From assembly GCA_022606135.1 (NCBI GenBank), contig JABYQN010000006.1:1054001-1118000 (forward strand): 64,000 bases of DNA, given 5' to 3'. The position numbers and the translations under genes were made by a program. The stretch is from Fomes fomentarius (taxonomy: Eukaryota > Basidiomycota > Agaricomycetes > Polyporales > Polyporaceae). Positions 21,809 through 35,554 of this stretch are shown piece after piece (position 1 is the stretch's first letter; every line of letters begins with the position of its first letter). The notes below the pieces were generated by a model. That model had not been told where the DNA came from. It saw nothing but the letters and a program-made list of their open reading frames with translations, and searched no databases.

Positions 21809-22821
21809 TTACACGGACTCAAGGATCTCAGGCTCCTTGAAGTCCTTAGCTACACGAGTGCCAGTCTCCTACAAACTCGCCGTCAACACCGTACGTTGTG
21901 ACTTGCATGATGAAAAGGACTCACGTCTGTTGACTCGCCGTGAAGCTCAAGCAGCTTCGATACATCGAACTTAGGCGACTTGAGGATCTTCGCCTTGTGA
22001 ACGTAGACGTTCTGCAAGGGGTAGATACTCCTGGCCGCTTTCTCGATCTCCCGACCAATTGACTCTGGCACGAACTTTTGTACGAGCTCCTTCAAGTCAC
22101 AGCTCGTCGCCTCCCGGGTCATGATCTCGAACATCTTTTTCCGGATCTCCCGGATCTGGGACGACTGCGCGTAGGTGGTCTTGCGAACCTGCGACGGGCG
22201 GCGCTTGGTGAAGCCGATGGCAAAGAGGCGGATGAGGTAGCCATCGGTCGTCTTGACGTCGACGTGTGCCTCGATGAGCGTCTGCCACTTGCGTACGAGC
22301 GAACGGAGCTTGTCAGAGGTGAAGCTCATGCCGTGGAAGTTAGTCAGGCAGTTCTTGCCCTGGACCTCGTCCACCCGTAGCTTGATCTTGCGGAAGGCCT
22401 GCTCCTCATCCTTGTTGAGGTCGGCCAGGGAAACCTCAATGATACGACCCTTGAGGGAGTCATTGGCGTTCTCTGGGAGGCGATGTGAATACGATTGGAA
22501 AGAAACATATGCACGAGAGCGAAAAAGTACGTACTGAGACCCTGGGACCTGTTCACAAGAGTCTTGCCGACATTCTTGACCTCGAAGATTGAGGGCGCCT
22601 TGATGTCGTACCAGTCTTACGTCCGCCATGTCAGCCTCCCCAATCTTGCACATACACATATGCAACTCACCCTTGCGGGAGAAGGGGTCGACGACCTTCT
22701 TCTTAATACCCTTCTTGCCCTTAGACAAACGCTTGTTCTATATGCAAATAGAGGTCAGATCTTCACGAATAGCAATTCCAAGTGATTCCTCCGCCGTGCA
22801 ACATACCTTTCCAACAGCCAT
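21809..22821 (-). CDS. RPS1: 40S ribosomal protein eS1 (S3a)
   Basis: Structural protein of the small ribosomal subunit near the mRNA exit site. The first exon is 15 nt (22821-22807, MAVGK). The second starts [22 protein letters not shown], then [79 protein letters not shown] and the end [20 protein letters not shown]. The last intron separates HGESTD from ETGTRVA. Family identity is clear along the whole length. The start is fixed by conserved [15 protein letters not shown]. The gene is divergent from ATG10 with 189 bp between ATGs. Confidence 0.96.
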
Positions 22822-23010
22822 GGTGGTTTATGTGGAGGATGCGGCAGGGAGGAGACCGCAAGGAAGCCGGCAGTTGGACGGGCTTGAGTTTTGGGAGGGT
22901 GAATACCAGCAGACGCTCAATGGGACCAGGCAGAGCTGTGGGAACTTAGCCGGGTGGCTGAGAGCTTATTTGGTAAACTGCAAAGTAGCTTCTCACGCCA
23001 CACTTCACTT

Positions 23011-23764
23011 ATGCTCAGCACCTCCACTCGAGAACATTTTGAAGAGGCATGCAAAGCTTATGTCGCCGCTCATCACAATGCACATACCTCTGAAGTAAAG
23101 ACCTTTCCGTCTGGTTGGACTTGGAGCGAACACGCTGTACGCGTTTTCGATTGGTTGCTTTGACATTTTCATCTCATCTGCACAGTATGTCTCCAATCTT
23201 GGGTATCTCTCGAGAACCATTTATCTTCCTCGCCAAGTTACGCCAATTACCGAGGGAGAAGAAGACGATATTGCCGGCCTCGCAGAGGACGAGGATGATG
23301 CGGCGTGCCACGAAGCGGCTTCGGGGGATTTCTTGACGTGTCATCAATACGTTGTTTATTCCGCAACGTTCTTGGTACCTACACTATATTTCACGCTGCA
23401 CGACCCCAGTGCGTGTCCAAGTCGCTGTTTCGCTTTGCGCTCCTGACCAATTGAGCATGCAGGCGGTACCCCACTCGCTCTGGACCAAATCATGAGGTCT
23501 GCGTTGTTTCGCCCACAAGTATTGCCCTCAAGTGACGGAAATACATTCGCTCTAACGCTTCCCGACTCATCGTTCGCACTGCTGTCGCAAGGTGACCATC
23601 CCACACTCGGCACACCATCCTGGTACTTTCATCCGTGCCACACGGCTGAGGTCGTGGGGGAGATAATAGCGGAGGTGGAGAACCGCCAGGATGACGCGCT
23701 ACGGTGGCTGGAGGCTTGGTTCATGGTTATGGGGAACATCGTTGACTTCTATGTGGGCGAGTGA
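23011..23764 (+). CDS. ATG10: ATG10-like E2 conjugating enzyme of autophagy
   Basis: Atg10 transfers Atg12 to Atg5. Three exons (23011-23136, 23186-23408, 23463-23764) give 216 residues. The N-terminus is FEEACKAYVAAHHN and GWTWSEHA, then YVSNLGYLSRTIYLP, an acidic insert (GEEDDIAGLAEDEDDAA), HQYVVYSATFLVPTLYFTLHDPSGTPL, and the catalytic region LLSQGDHPTLGTPSWYFHPCHT, whose HPC cysteine should be the thioester residue. The C-terminus WFMVMGNIVDFYVG is typical of Atg10. The frame has no ATG upstream of 23011 without leaving the ORF. The gene shares a 189 bp intergenic region with RPS1. Confidence 0.88.
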
Positions 23765-23951
23765 TGTTGAGTATGTTTCGATTATGACAAGGTTATGCAT
23801 GAGACACTGCCTGAGGCGTGATTTTGGCATGCAAGATCTGTGAGCGCTGGGTTGGAAGGCGGGGTCGCGTGAGCGCCTTGTTGGGGAACGGGTCAAATCA
23901 GCTGCTGGATGTCCGTCGGGTCATTGTACATATGCGATCGCCGACTCGTCT

Positions 23952-23958
23952 TATAAAA
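23952..23958 (+). promoter_or_regulatory. Distal TATA box of acetyl-CoA acetyltransferase
   Basis: TATAAAA lies 199 bp upstream of the first in-frame ATG (24157). Transcripts from it would carry the presequence ATG. It is inferred from motif and position. Confidence 0.35.
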
Positions 23959-24139
23959 CGATAGTGGTCTCACCGTTCCACCCCTGTTCACCTGAAACCC
24001 GCCCAACACAGCCGGCACCATTCTACGCGCGACTCGCCATTCCTGATTGCACGACACAACTCGTGGTCGTACGATAGCCAATAAACCTCGTCCTCGCGTT
24101 AGTCCTCGTCTAATCGATCAGCATCCCATTTTACACGGA

Positions 24140-24146
24140 TATAAAG
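24140..24146 (+). promoter_or_regulatory. Proximal TATA box of acetyl-CoA acetyltransferase
   Basis: TATAAAG starts 17 bp upstream of ATG 24157 and 86 bp upstream of ATG 24226. Normal TATA spacing puts transcription start between the two ATGs. Confidence 0.4.
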
Positions 24147-24156
24147 CTCGGCAACC

Positions 24157-25691
<1,535 letters not shown>

Positions 25692-26155
25692 TTTTAGTCG
25701 TACACTGTATCGCTGTCGCTTCGCTATCATACCTTGGTTAATTTCTCTGGATTCCGAACCTCTCTGTGTGCCTTCCCCAAGCTTCTCTTCATGATCTTTG
25801 CTGAACGTGCGATGTTGTAGCCGTGATGTACGCCTCAAATAGCTCGCGACGGTTTCTAGAAGGATGAAATCTGGCTTCTCAATGATGGGAGACATTCAAG
25901 GATGTTATCTCTCAGGTGCGCATGTGAGTGGACTTCGTCACGGCACACCGGGGGCTTATCTTAGTACGATGTGCATTGATATTCCTGTGCCTGTAAGGTG
26001 GGGCCTAAGTTTTTCCACACAGATAACAGGTAATCACAGCTACCGATGTGTTCCGTCCAGTACGGAGGGAGAGCGCATATAGCTGGACCGCACACTTCGA
26101 GCGGAAGGTCCGTCCCTTATTTCTGCCATCTTCCTCGAGACTATACGCTTTCTCG
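25692..26155. other. Intergenic, thiolase 3' end to transporter promoter
   Basis: About 460 bp with no supportable ORF and no repeat seen. Confidence 0.4.
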
Positions 26156-28699
26156 ATGGCCTCCACCTTGCAGCATCGGAAGTCGTTGGACTCTGAGGAG
26201 AAGAGACGGTCAAGAGACGAGGAAAAGGATGTCTTCGAAGCCACCATCACCGTGTCGAGTGCGGACAGTGGGAACGAGGACGAGGCTCTCAAGCTCGTGG
26301 GCAGGGAGCGCACGACACAGTTCAGTGAAGAGTATAACAGGAAGCTTAGGAATAAGCTGGTGCGTTGTTTGGCATCATATCGCTTGCAAGGACCGATCGT
26401 TGAACTACCGGTGCGTGATGTAGGACCGCACGATCTTACCGCTATGTGCGGCTGTGTACTTCACTCAATTCTTGTGGGTTGTATCACCTATGATCTTGGT
26501 GCCCAAGTTGACCTTCGATGCAGGGACAAGACGTCGCTCAACTATGCAAGGTACCCGTAGGCATGTATACCCTATGGAGTGTGATCATTGAGACAGTTTG
26601 TCAGCGTCATGGGCTTCCCAATCACCGGCCAGGTAAGTACCTCATTTTTGCAGTTGAAATAGTGATTGAAAACGTCGGTAGAACTACAACCTGGTTTCGC
26701 TCGCGTTCTATCTCGGTATTGCGACCAATCCATGTCCTCCTCCCGTATACTCATATCGCGGCAGGGTTCCTGTTCTGGGAATTTCCGACGGTGTACATTT
26801 CGCAAAAGCTGAGAGTGTGTACCAAGCGCGTACAGCAGTCTTTGGCTATACTGACACAACGATTGGTAGGTCGCGAAGTACCTCGGTGCCAACATCATCG
26901 TCTGGGGCATCATACTGATGTGTCATGCTGGAGCGTCGTCGTTTGGGTCATTCTTTGCCCTTCGTTTCCTCCTTGGTACGTTGATTCCCGCCTGCACGGA
27001 ATCATTTTTGGCAGAACACTAGTATTGATATATCGTCAACGTCAGGCATGTGCGAGTGCTGTGTTGCGCCAATCCTGATCCTCATCATCTCAATGTTCTA
27101 CAGGAAGGATGAGCAAGTCAGTTGCAGTTAGCTCTGGCATGCGGAGTGAATATTGACCTGATGCACCCTAGGCGATGAGGGTGGCGTGTTTCTACGTGAT
27201 GGTGAGTACAGCCTTGTGGTATACTGTAATCACCCTACTAACACAGGGATCACAGAACGGTACCAGCGCTGTCTCCCTCGACCCATGACTGTGATCTCAC
27301 TGCCAACACATAGGTCTCACACAGGTATTTGGCGGATTCGTCGCATACGGTATCTCATTCGACGATGGACACCTACTTGCGCCATACAAGATCATCTACC
27401 TCCTCCTCGGTGGCCTTGCTATCCTCGTCGGAGCGTGTGTGACGATGTGGCTCCCAGACTCACCCGTGCACGCACGTTTCTTGACAAAGGAGGAACGCAT
27501 AGCCGCCTTGGAGCGGGTGCGAGATGACCAGGGCGGTACGGAGAACAAGAGGCTGAAGAAACAGCAGATCAGCGAGGCGTTTCTGGATATTCGGACTTGG
27601 TTAATCGTCCTCACGACTATGCTGAGTGAGTACTCGCTCGGCTAAGCGGGTCTGGCCAACGTGGACTGACGACCCGACCACACATCAGCGAGCATTCCTA
27701 ATGGCGCTCTGAGCAACTGTGGGTATATCCTCATTTGCATGGGCTCTAGCGTCGTGACATCCATCTCTCCCTGCTAGTTAGCAACATCGTCATCAAGAGT
27801 TTTGGCTACACGTATGCCAATCTGACCATCCGACGTCGCTGTGGTCCTTACTGACCGTTGTGATAGGTCAAAGCAAACATTGATACTAGCGACGCCGGGA
27901 GGTATTGTAGCTTCCGTCACCACACTGTTGTGCGGATGGTATTCCGACAAGAAGGTATGTGATCAGTCATCCTGCCTCCTGAGTATCATCATGCTTACCG
28001 GCGGTAGAACGAACGGATGATACCGATAGTACTATGCCTCATCCCGACAATCATAGGTTCTGCCTTGCTTATCGGGCTGAACGACTCCGGGAACAAGGGC
28101 GCCTTGCTCTTTTGTGAGTATAGGTCGCACTTCCAGCCGCACCCGCGTTGATCCAAGGTATGCAGCGAGCTACCTCATCGGCACATTCGGGAGCGCGCTA
28201 TCAACCATTTACGCGTACAACGCAAGCAACACCAGTGGACACACTAAGAAGGTAGTATGACCAGTGCTCGCAATGCACCTCTCCGACTAACCCTTTGCTC
28301 GTGTTTGCAGAACACGATCAACGCTATAACACTTGTATCGTTTGGCGTCGGTAACGTCGTGGGCACAGAGATCTTCCAGCCTAAGGACGCACCAGGCTTC
28401 ATCCCAGGAAAGATCGCTATAATGGTTCTGCTGACTGTCCAGCTTTTCGTCTCGTTCCTACTGCGCTGGATTAACCTGCGCTTGAACGTGAAGAAGAAGG
28501 CCGCGCTCGAGGCGGAGAAGGCGCGGCGTGGGTGGACGGATGACGATGTGCAGAAGGAGCGGGAAAGGCACGCATTCTTAGACCTCACCGATAAGCAGTA
28601 CGTCCTCCCATTCCCACCTCTCATCCACGAGCTAGACTCACTCACAGCCTCGTCATATTTGTGTTGCGCAGGAATATGTTCTTCGTGTACACTGCATAA
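26156..28699 (+). CDS. MFS anion:cation symporter (allantoate permease / Dal5 family)
   Basis: Plasma-membrane proton symporter for small organic anions; substrate unknown. The polar N-terminus (MASTLQHRKSLDSEEKRRSR) leads to TM1 with the family phrase CAAVYFTQFLDKTSLNYA, then VMGFPITGQ-NYNLVSLAFYLGFLFWEFPTVYISQKL, KYLGANIIVWGIILMCHAGA, SFFALRFLLGMCECCVAPIL, SAVFGGFVAYG, a large cytosolic loop (LPDSPVHARFLTKEERIAAL), and the second half with GGIVASVTTLLCGWYSDKKNERM, SYLIGTFGSALSTIYAYNAS, SFGVGNVVGTEIFQPKDAPG and a tail ending KQNMFFVYTA. About a dozen short introns interrupt it. The phrase QFLDKTSLNYA and PDSP...L..EER point to the Dal5/Tna1/Liz1-type family. Confidence 0.9.
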
Positions 28700-29607
28700 G
28701 ACTAGAGCACGCGTGCAATGTGATACGGACTATCATCCGGTATCCCATATTATCGAACGCTCCTCGAACCCTTAGACCGAACAGTGCCACGGCTATCATC
28801 TATCAGGACATTCCAGGTGTCCAGCAAAGGTCTCCCAGAAGGTCCGGGATAACTCACACACTAACATTTATCGAGATAGGGCCAAACTGAGACCCCGCTT
28901 CTTCCGCTACCACTGAGCCACGGCATGCGGAAGCGGCATCCCTCGCTCAAGGCACGAGAATGATAGCAGACGCCTGATAGAGGTATCGGGCGTCCAGCTT
29001 AGGTAGAGGCTCGAGAATGGCCATGAGTTGAACGCGATATTATTGCGGATCCCTAAATCCGCACGCACATCAGCTCACCTGTTTTATAATCCAGAAACCG
29101 CTATGAAATCGGATGAAAGGGATGTCAAGGAGGTGCTAGAAACGGTGCACGTCGCAGAAGAGGATTTTGCCATCGAGTTCAGAGATAAGGACGAGGCTTT
29201 TGCCGACAGTAATGAGACAGCTTTGAGCTAACCAAGGCTAGCCATGTCTTGCCTTAACCGTGACGGCTACTGTTGACTTACCGATTTGAGTCTAGCATCA
29301 TGGTTATCGGACAGGGTTGCAACCTCGTTACTTGGTCTTTCTACGCGCAATCTATACGACATCCCTCGCTCATTCGGCCTTATCTTGCGGTCATGCGGCT
29401 AATCCTTGGAACGATGGAGAGTTGCGTTCGCCGTAGTGCATCTTCGCCACGGTCCCATATAATCTTAGCGTTTACATCGTGCCTGTGAGCGAGAGCCAGT
29501 ATGACGGTGAATGACGGGCGAAGCAAGAATGTCATAGTCGTAAATCACGCTCATACAGCATCGGGTTCAGCAATGTATCAGTACACAAGGATCCCTCGCC
29601 CTCGCAA
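28700..29607. other. 0.9 kb without a clear gene
   Basis: This lies between the transporter and the MYND gene, which converge. It holds one short coding-like ORF (29103-29231) and nothing else recognisable. It is longer than most gaps here and may hold decayed coding sequence. Confidence 0.4.
29103..29231 (+). pseudogene. Possible gene fragment
   Basis: A 42-codon ORF (MKSDERDVKEVLETVHVAEE, then acidic to ETALS). Its charged composition resembles the cytosolic N-terminus of MFS transporters such as the upstream one, but no transmembrane exon follows. It is either a relic or chance. Confidence 0.2.
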
Positions 29608-31924
29608 TCACGGCTCTGCACGCATGTCCGACAACGAGGCGGCCTCCAACGCTTCCTGCAGCTCCGAGAGGCCGTGTATCGGATCGTCCTCCTTCGCAGT
29701 ACCATCCCGCAAGATGGCGATGGCCTCCCAGAGCTTTGCAAGCTCCTCCTCCGCCATTTCGCCAGTCAACCGCATGCGCTCGAGCTGATCCTCCAGCGAT
29801 CCCATCTCACGCTCGGGCGGTGCCACTCCATCGCCGAGGAGTTTTGCTTGTTCTTCCTTGCTCCGCTTCTGAAATTGATCCACAATCCTCAGCACTGGGA
29901 CCCATTTACAGATGAACCAATGGTCGTCGTCACTGTGCACCGAGCCGACTCCGTTAGCCACCCACCTCGATTGCCAGATGACCTGCTCACCTGCGCAAGC
30001 AATCAGGCGAACAGTATGGCGTGACCTTGCAGTGCTTACATCCGCCCTCGTATGCAGGACTGTCACACCCGCGTTTACCGCACGTTCCACACCACGGACG
30101 CATCGAGAATGTAATCCGCATGAGGCATTGCCACGCGCCTTGCGCCCACACCGGATGCCTGGGGTCGCGCAGCTCGAAGGGGCATTTGATCGACAGTTTT
30201 CCTCGCCAGAGGGCGAGCAACTGCGTAGGGTCGGAGCTGCCCATGTTTGCGTAGGTCATCAGCGCACTCTGAAGGCGGGGGCGTGGCAGCTCCGAACGAA
30301 GCTTCTGACGAGTCTTGGGGCTGAGCTTCATGAGGTTCTGGTCAATCACCATGAATATGCCGCAGACAAACACTGTACAGGTTCGAAGTTTGTTCGCTGA
30401 ACTTAGTCAAGGATGCAATAGGGAATCTACTAATGCCTCCGTCGTCCTGGAAGATGGCAGGCAACACAGCTTCAAATACCTCGAAGAGTCCACCGGCGAG
30501 CCAGTTGTAGATCAAGACTTCAGAGTGTTCTTGGAACTCTGGGAAATACCTGATAATCCAGAAGATGTGCAGCGCGCTCATCACCTCGTTGACAGATGCA
30601 GCGGTCATCTGGGTCGTGTTGGTGCCACGAGCTGCATGTCTCTTCATGAACTGCAGCAGAGAGGCCCAGAAGACCTCAGATTTATAGAGTACTCGGAAGA
30701 CCTGGATGTACTCATGCTCCGATGCTTTCAAAAGTCCCCTGAGGAAATCCAGATCCCACATAACAGTGCGAGCCTTCTGACTCTGGAAGTGCCGTGCAAA
30801 GGCGGACACGATAGACTCGGCCGCTTGGTTAGGGGTACGCTTCTTCTTCTCTGTGCCTTTGGTGGATCCTAACATGACTCGTGCGAGAAGAGTGCGGTTG
30901 TCGGGGAGGGGATGCTCCTTGAAGTAGGGCTTCCAGGATAGGCAGGAGTATTGTTGCGTTGACTTCTGAGTCGTAGTCTGATGTGGAATAGAGCCAATTC
31001 CGGAAGGCGATAGCAAATGTCAGATCGGTAGGTTTGAAAAGGACTCTGCCCAGTAATTTGATCAGTCAGTCGACGACGATTCTAAGATGATCCATACGTA
31101 CTCGAGGAAGGATGGGTCTAGGAGTAGTAGACGATGGACCATCTGACTGACGACAGCACGTTCTCGCACTCTGAGATCATCGGGTTCGAGAGTCCTTGCA
31201 GGATCCGACCAGATCTATCGCTCGGTGAGAATGCGAACGGGGATTGATATGAAGCTGTATATGCCTTCTGCATAAGCGTGAACCACTGCTTCTTGAACTC
31301 CTCAACCATCTTGATCTCGGTCGATGTGGGAGGGGTGGCGCAGCTCATACTAGAATTGCAGAGAACCACCATAGCAGAGAAGTAAGGTGAAGGTGCCTAT
31401 GAAATTTATTCAGACACTACGAACGGTGGATAGAACACGTAACGTGATTGGTACTTACATGTTGCGCTGCCCATTGTATTGAATCTTCGGAGAGGGAGAG
31501 GGTATCATCACCCTGTGGCACAAACGCAGCGTATGCGATCGTTCCCTCGAGATTCACAGCGGACTTGCATCTGAATGGATACTAAGTCAGCTTCGAGAGC
31601 AAGTGTCCACGAGACGTCACTGGTCGACAGTGATGAACGAACTCACAGCGCGGTGATGATCCCAGCCTCAACCAGACCTTTCCACGTTTTAGATGTGGCT
31701 TGGGACGATAGTTTTTTGAGCTCTTCGAAGATGGAAGGGATATCATCGTAATTGTCTCCTTCCAACGTTTCTCCCCGTGGTGTGGTGATAGCTAGGGCGC
31801 GCACAACCCGCCGAGGATCATTTTTGGCCAAATCCGCCCACTTGTTCTTCAGCTCTGTCTGAATGTCATAGAACTGCGTCTTCGGGATGTTGTTGATGCT
31901 GGTGTTTAATTTCGCGTGCTGCAT
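29608..31924 (-). CDS. MYND-type zinc-finger protein, unknown function
   Basis: A large helical protein with a C-terminal MYND domain, a protein-interaction zinc module. The N-terminus from ATG 31924 is MQHAKLNTSINNIPKTQFYD, then KNKWADLAKNDPRRVVRALAITT. Later exons read LCKSAVNLEGTIAYAAFVPQ, MVEEFKKQWFTLMQK, VRERAVVSQMVHRLLLLDPSF, and ALHIFWIIRYFPEFQEHSEVL. The zinc finger joins across an intron: CGTCGKRGCDSPAYEGGCKHC, KVTPYCSPDC, then LRSDDDHWFICK, giving C-x2-C, C-x2-C-x5-C-x3-C-x6-H-x3-C, the complete MYND pattern. After it lies a coiled coil (EDQLERMRLTGEMAEEELAKL). The junction after FTLMQK (near 31263) seems to need a GC donor and is uncertain. Confidence 0.8.
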
Positions 31925-32121
31925 GCTCGGACGTTTAGGAGTAGAGATATATACCCAAGGAGATGTGAGGGTGTTTGCAAGCAGCAGATTAGCTTCGGCG
32001 CTCTTTCGAGGCGCATGGCGGGGAACGATCACGTGTCGCCCGACGCGTTTCATTTTGTTGACTGGCGTCTTCCAACTATCGGGCTCAGGCGCCGCGTTAC
32101 ATTGTCTCTTCCTTTCTAACC
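31925..32121. promoter_or_regulatory. Shared divergent promoter, MYND / Cdt2-like
   Basis: Only 197 bp separate the two ATGs, so both promoters must overlap here. No TATA-like element was identified. Confidence 0.5.
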
Positions 32122-34020
32122 ATGGCCGCGACTACTCCACAGGTTGACCCTAGCTTATTTGATCGCACCAACTTCTCCCGCAGAGAAGGCATCCCGACTG
32201 GTCTCCCAACCCCACCTTCGGATCGTAAGCGCGTACGCCAGCTCAACTTCGATGGACGCGACAAGAAGCGTGTCAAAGTCGACGCGTCGGGGAAGAAGGA
32301 CATAGGAGATGGCCTCGACATTGACACCGACACTGACAGCGAAGACGACGGTGATATCGTAACAAGATGGCGGAGGAGAGACTGTCAGTATTCCGTATAC
32401 GCGTCAAGGATCCGGGGTATGCTAGCTGGCCCAAGCGGCATGACACGAACACAGTTTGCACAAGGTGAGTACACAAGTCCATCACTATTACCAAAGACTA
32501 CAACACGTGGGTACAGTGTCTACAAAGTCAATCATACAGTCATTCGTCTCATCTCACAAGGCAGACGTGTACAAGTGCCAATCAATTGACGAGAGAACAT
32601 TCATAACCCTTCCTTACGCATGCGCGTATTCTCATGGTATGGAAAGACAAACGGCCCATCTTACTGCCGCAATATTGATCTTCTGGCTTACTCTTCAGCC
32701 GCGAAACGCGGCGGCGTCCCTCGCCTGGCCGTAGCTACTGAACAGGGAACCGTGCACATTCTTGACACGTCTAGACGACGAGACTGGGATGTCGGTGCGT
32801 TGCGCTGTTCTGTCATACCGAATATCAAGTCTCACATGCATTCGTCAGAGCCACAAAGAACCACCTTCCAAGCCCATGTGAATGGAATCTTTGACGTCAG
32901 GTGGTCCCCATCCGACACTTTGCTCGCCACTGCATCGGGAGATCAAAGTGTCCGCATCACCTCCATTGAGGGCTATGCAGGCGGCCGCACACTCCACACA
33001 CTCCGTGGTCATGAATCCACTGTCAAGTGTGTTGCTTGGGATCCAAACTATGGCGGTGACGTGCTTTGTAGTGGAGGCAGAGACGGCAGTATTCGCTTGT
33101 GGGATCTGCGGGTCGGTGAGGCGCATGGCGGCGAAGAAGACGTTGGCACGCTTGTACCTGTCCTAACCATCCCCAAGGCGCACGAGAGCGACGTCGGCAC
33201 CCCGAAACCGAAAGGAAGGCGGGGCAAGCTGACCACAGTTGTTCCGCTGAAGGGCATCACCCATCTGCTCTACACGGACGCTCATCCATACGGCATCGTG
33301 AGCAGTAGCTCATTTGACGGGTGCGTTGCACGCCTTCCTTCCTTTGTTTCACTACTGATATATCGTTACAGGATCCTCAACCTCTGGGACGTTCGCCTCC
33401 CAACAAACAGCACGCCCAAGAGATCCAAATCATTGGAGCCACCACACGCGAAACCGCTCTTCACCTCTTCCTGCGATCCGACCACATATGGTGGCACGCG
33501 CCGTGCCCGAGGCATCACTACCCTCGCCGCAGGCAGCGGGCCCACCGCTGGGCTCGTCTACGCGCTCGGCACCGACTCCCGTGTCCACACATATTCTGCG
33601 CCTTGGCTCGAGCCGCTCTCGGGCTACCCGCCGACGCAACTGGGCACACACGACCCGTACGCGCATACCAATGCAAACATGTTGACGAACTCGTTTTACG
33701 TCCGACTCGCAGCCTCTCCCTGTGGTCGTTGGCTTGCTGGAGGGAATGCGGTGGATGGGCGCGCATATCTCTTTGACGTTGCGAGTGCCGCGTCGGCTGC
33801 GAGGGCGAAGGATGTTGGGCAATTTGGATGGGACCCGCCGGTAGAGCTGAAAGGACAGACGGGCGAGGTCGGCGCAATGGACTGGGCGGATGGGATGCTC
33901 GCGACGTGCGCGGATGACGGCACTGTGAGGGTGTGGAGGCCGGATATTGAAGTGGCACGGCAGTGTGCGGACGAGCCAGAAGAGATGAAATGGGAGTGGT
34001 CTTGGGCTTCGAACATTTGA
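32122..34020 (+). CDS. Cdt2-like WD40 protein (CRL4 substrate receptor)
   Basis: Cdt2/DTL recruits PCNA-bound substrates such as Cdt1 to the Cul4-Ddb1 ubiquitin ligase (family knowledge). The N-terminus is basic and carries PTPPSDRKRVRQL; an acidic patch and SRIRGMLAGPSG follow. The propeller has RLAVATEQGTVHILDTSRRR, TFQAHVNGIFDVRWSPSDTL, ATASGDQSVRI, LRGHESTVKCVAWDPN, SGGRDGSIRLWDLR, then ILNLWDVRLP, SPCGRWLAGGNAVDGRAYLF, GEVGAMDWADGMLATCADDG and TVRVW. Two WDxR boxes (LWDLR, LWDVR), the Ddb1-contact motif, are seen. Introns follow FAQG, YSHG, DWDV and SSFDG. The identification as Cdt2 rests on RRRDWDV-QAHVNGIFDV and overall layout; another DWD protein is possible. Confidence 0.72.
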
Positions 34021-34444
34021 TTTGTCCTTCGCTTTGCATGCATTGTATCATATCATCCAATGTTAGTCACCTCGATATCTGGGAGAGCTCAGCATCGGGA
34101 TGCACATGTGAAACATCATGTGGGATTACATATGTATCATAATTGGATTCGAGCTTGGTCCTTTTTCATGTAGCGGCCACAACCTGCGAAGTTAGGAATA
34201 TCTAGCACGTCGGCGAACCTAGATGATGTAAACCATGAACAAGCCTAGCATCCTATTCTTTGCGTATGCGAATAGTTCGATTGACATCCGAGGACGGTGC
34301 CGAAGATGGCGCAAATATGTGCTATAATTATGATGTACAGCGGGTATGTGAGTATGGTAGGGTCGTGTCCAAGCACAATCAGGCTACTCAGCAAAGCCCA
34401 GATGGAAGATGCAACAGAAGGAACCAGCGCAATCGTGGAGTCAT
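34021..34444. other. Convergent intergenic gap
   Basis: About 420 bp between converging stop codons. No gene was seen. Confidence 0.4.
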
Positions 34445-35348
34445 CTATTTCTTCTGTATTGCATTGACGAGCCTGGGAGGGTAGAGAGATGATGCGTCAC
34501 AATATAATCTTCAGCGTGAAACTTAACCGTCACATACCAATCAAGACCCTCCTCCAATCCTTCACCCTTGGTGGCACAACTGCCGCGCACACTCCATTGT
34601 CTCTCCTTCTCTCCACCTGCAAGTCCGAGCTTCTCGCTGATCGCCTCCGGTGGTAGCGCACCTGACACGTCTTGCTTGTTGCAGAAGACGAGAAGAGGTA
34701 CACCGGCAAGCTCCTCCTCGGAGAGCATGGTGAGCAGTTCGGAGCGCGACGTGTCTAGCCGGTCGGTGTCGGAGGCATCAATGACGTAGATGATGGCAGA
34801 GGTATTCGGGAAGTAGCATCGCCAGTATGGTCTGGGGCGGATGGGAATGAGTACGTCGGCGATCGCGGAAGGACGTCGACATACCGAATGCTGGACTGGC
34901 CGCCGAGGTCCCACACTTGAAACTTGATGTTCTTGTACTATGACAGACACGTCAATGACCCAAACGTGCCAGTGCGAAGCTTGAAGCTAACCTGCACAGT
35001 TTCTACGTTGAAGCCGATTGCTAGGGGACCGCGCTTGGTCAGCAACATCGATTGGAACATCAAAGCACACGAGACCCACTTGGAATAGTTGGCACGACTT
35101 CACCAATCTCCAGGATACCGTTCAGCGGGACTCGACACCTCGTCGAAGGGACTGCCTACCTGTAAGCGGTACAAAATCGTCGTCTAACATGCACGTAATG
35201 TCAGTTTCCTCCTTCACGCCAGAGAATGCGTATCACACACCTTCCCGGCCGCGTCCAGACCAAGCATCAATATCCGGACATCCTGGTCCTTGCTCCAACG
35301 CACCAGCGACGATAGGGAAGTGAAGAGGGAAGAGAAAGAGAGACCCAT
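34445..35348 (-). CDS. ARL1: ARL1-type Arf-like GTPase
   Basis: Golgi small GTPase that recruits GRIP-domain golgins. It starts MGLSFSSLF, with Gly2 available for myristoylation. P-loop GLDAAGK|TTIL is split by an intron. Then [38 protein letters not shown] has the switch region, WDLGGQ and the Arl1-typical RPYWRCY. VFCNKQD is the base-binding NKxD motif. The C-terminus LVNAIQKK follows a last intron after LDW. The family length of about 181 residues is met. ATG 35348 faces the WKF-domain gene. Confidence 0.95.
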
Positions 35349-35554
35349 GACGGCGGACGACCTCACAGCGGGCAAGAGAAGCGGATGCAAGAGGATGAGG
35401 TCGTAAACGAGCCACACGATTCACAATGAGATTCACACAGCACGCGTAAGGCCGTTCCTGGATGCCGGCCCACGTGGCCCCATTTAACTTTTCCCGTCCC
35501 GCATCGGTGGCTGCCAGTGAGCCGGGGCCAGTGCCTCTCCTCCTTCTTGCTCTC

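Noticed and set aside
35462..35554. In-frame upstream ATG of the WKF gene
   Set aside because: It adds a hydrophobic, Pro-rich stretch untypical of the family and sits close to the ARL1 start; the Lys-rich start at 35555 fits better.
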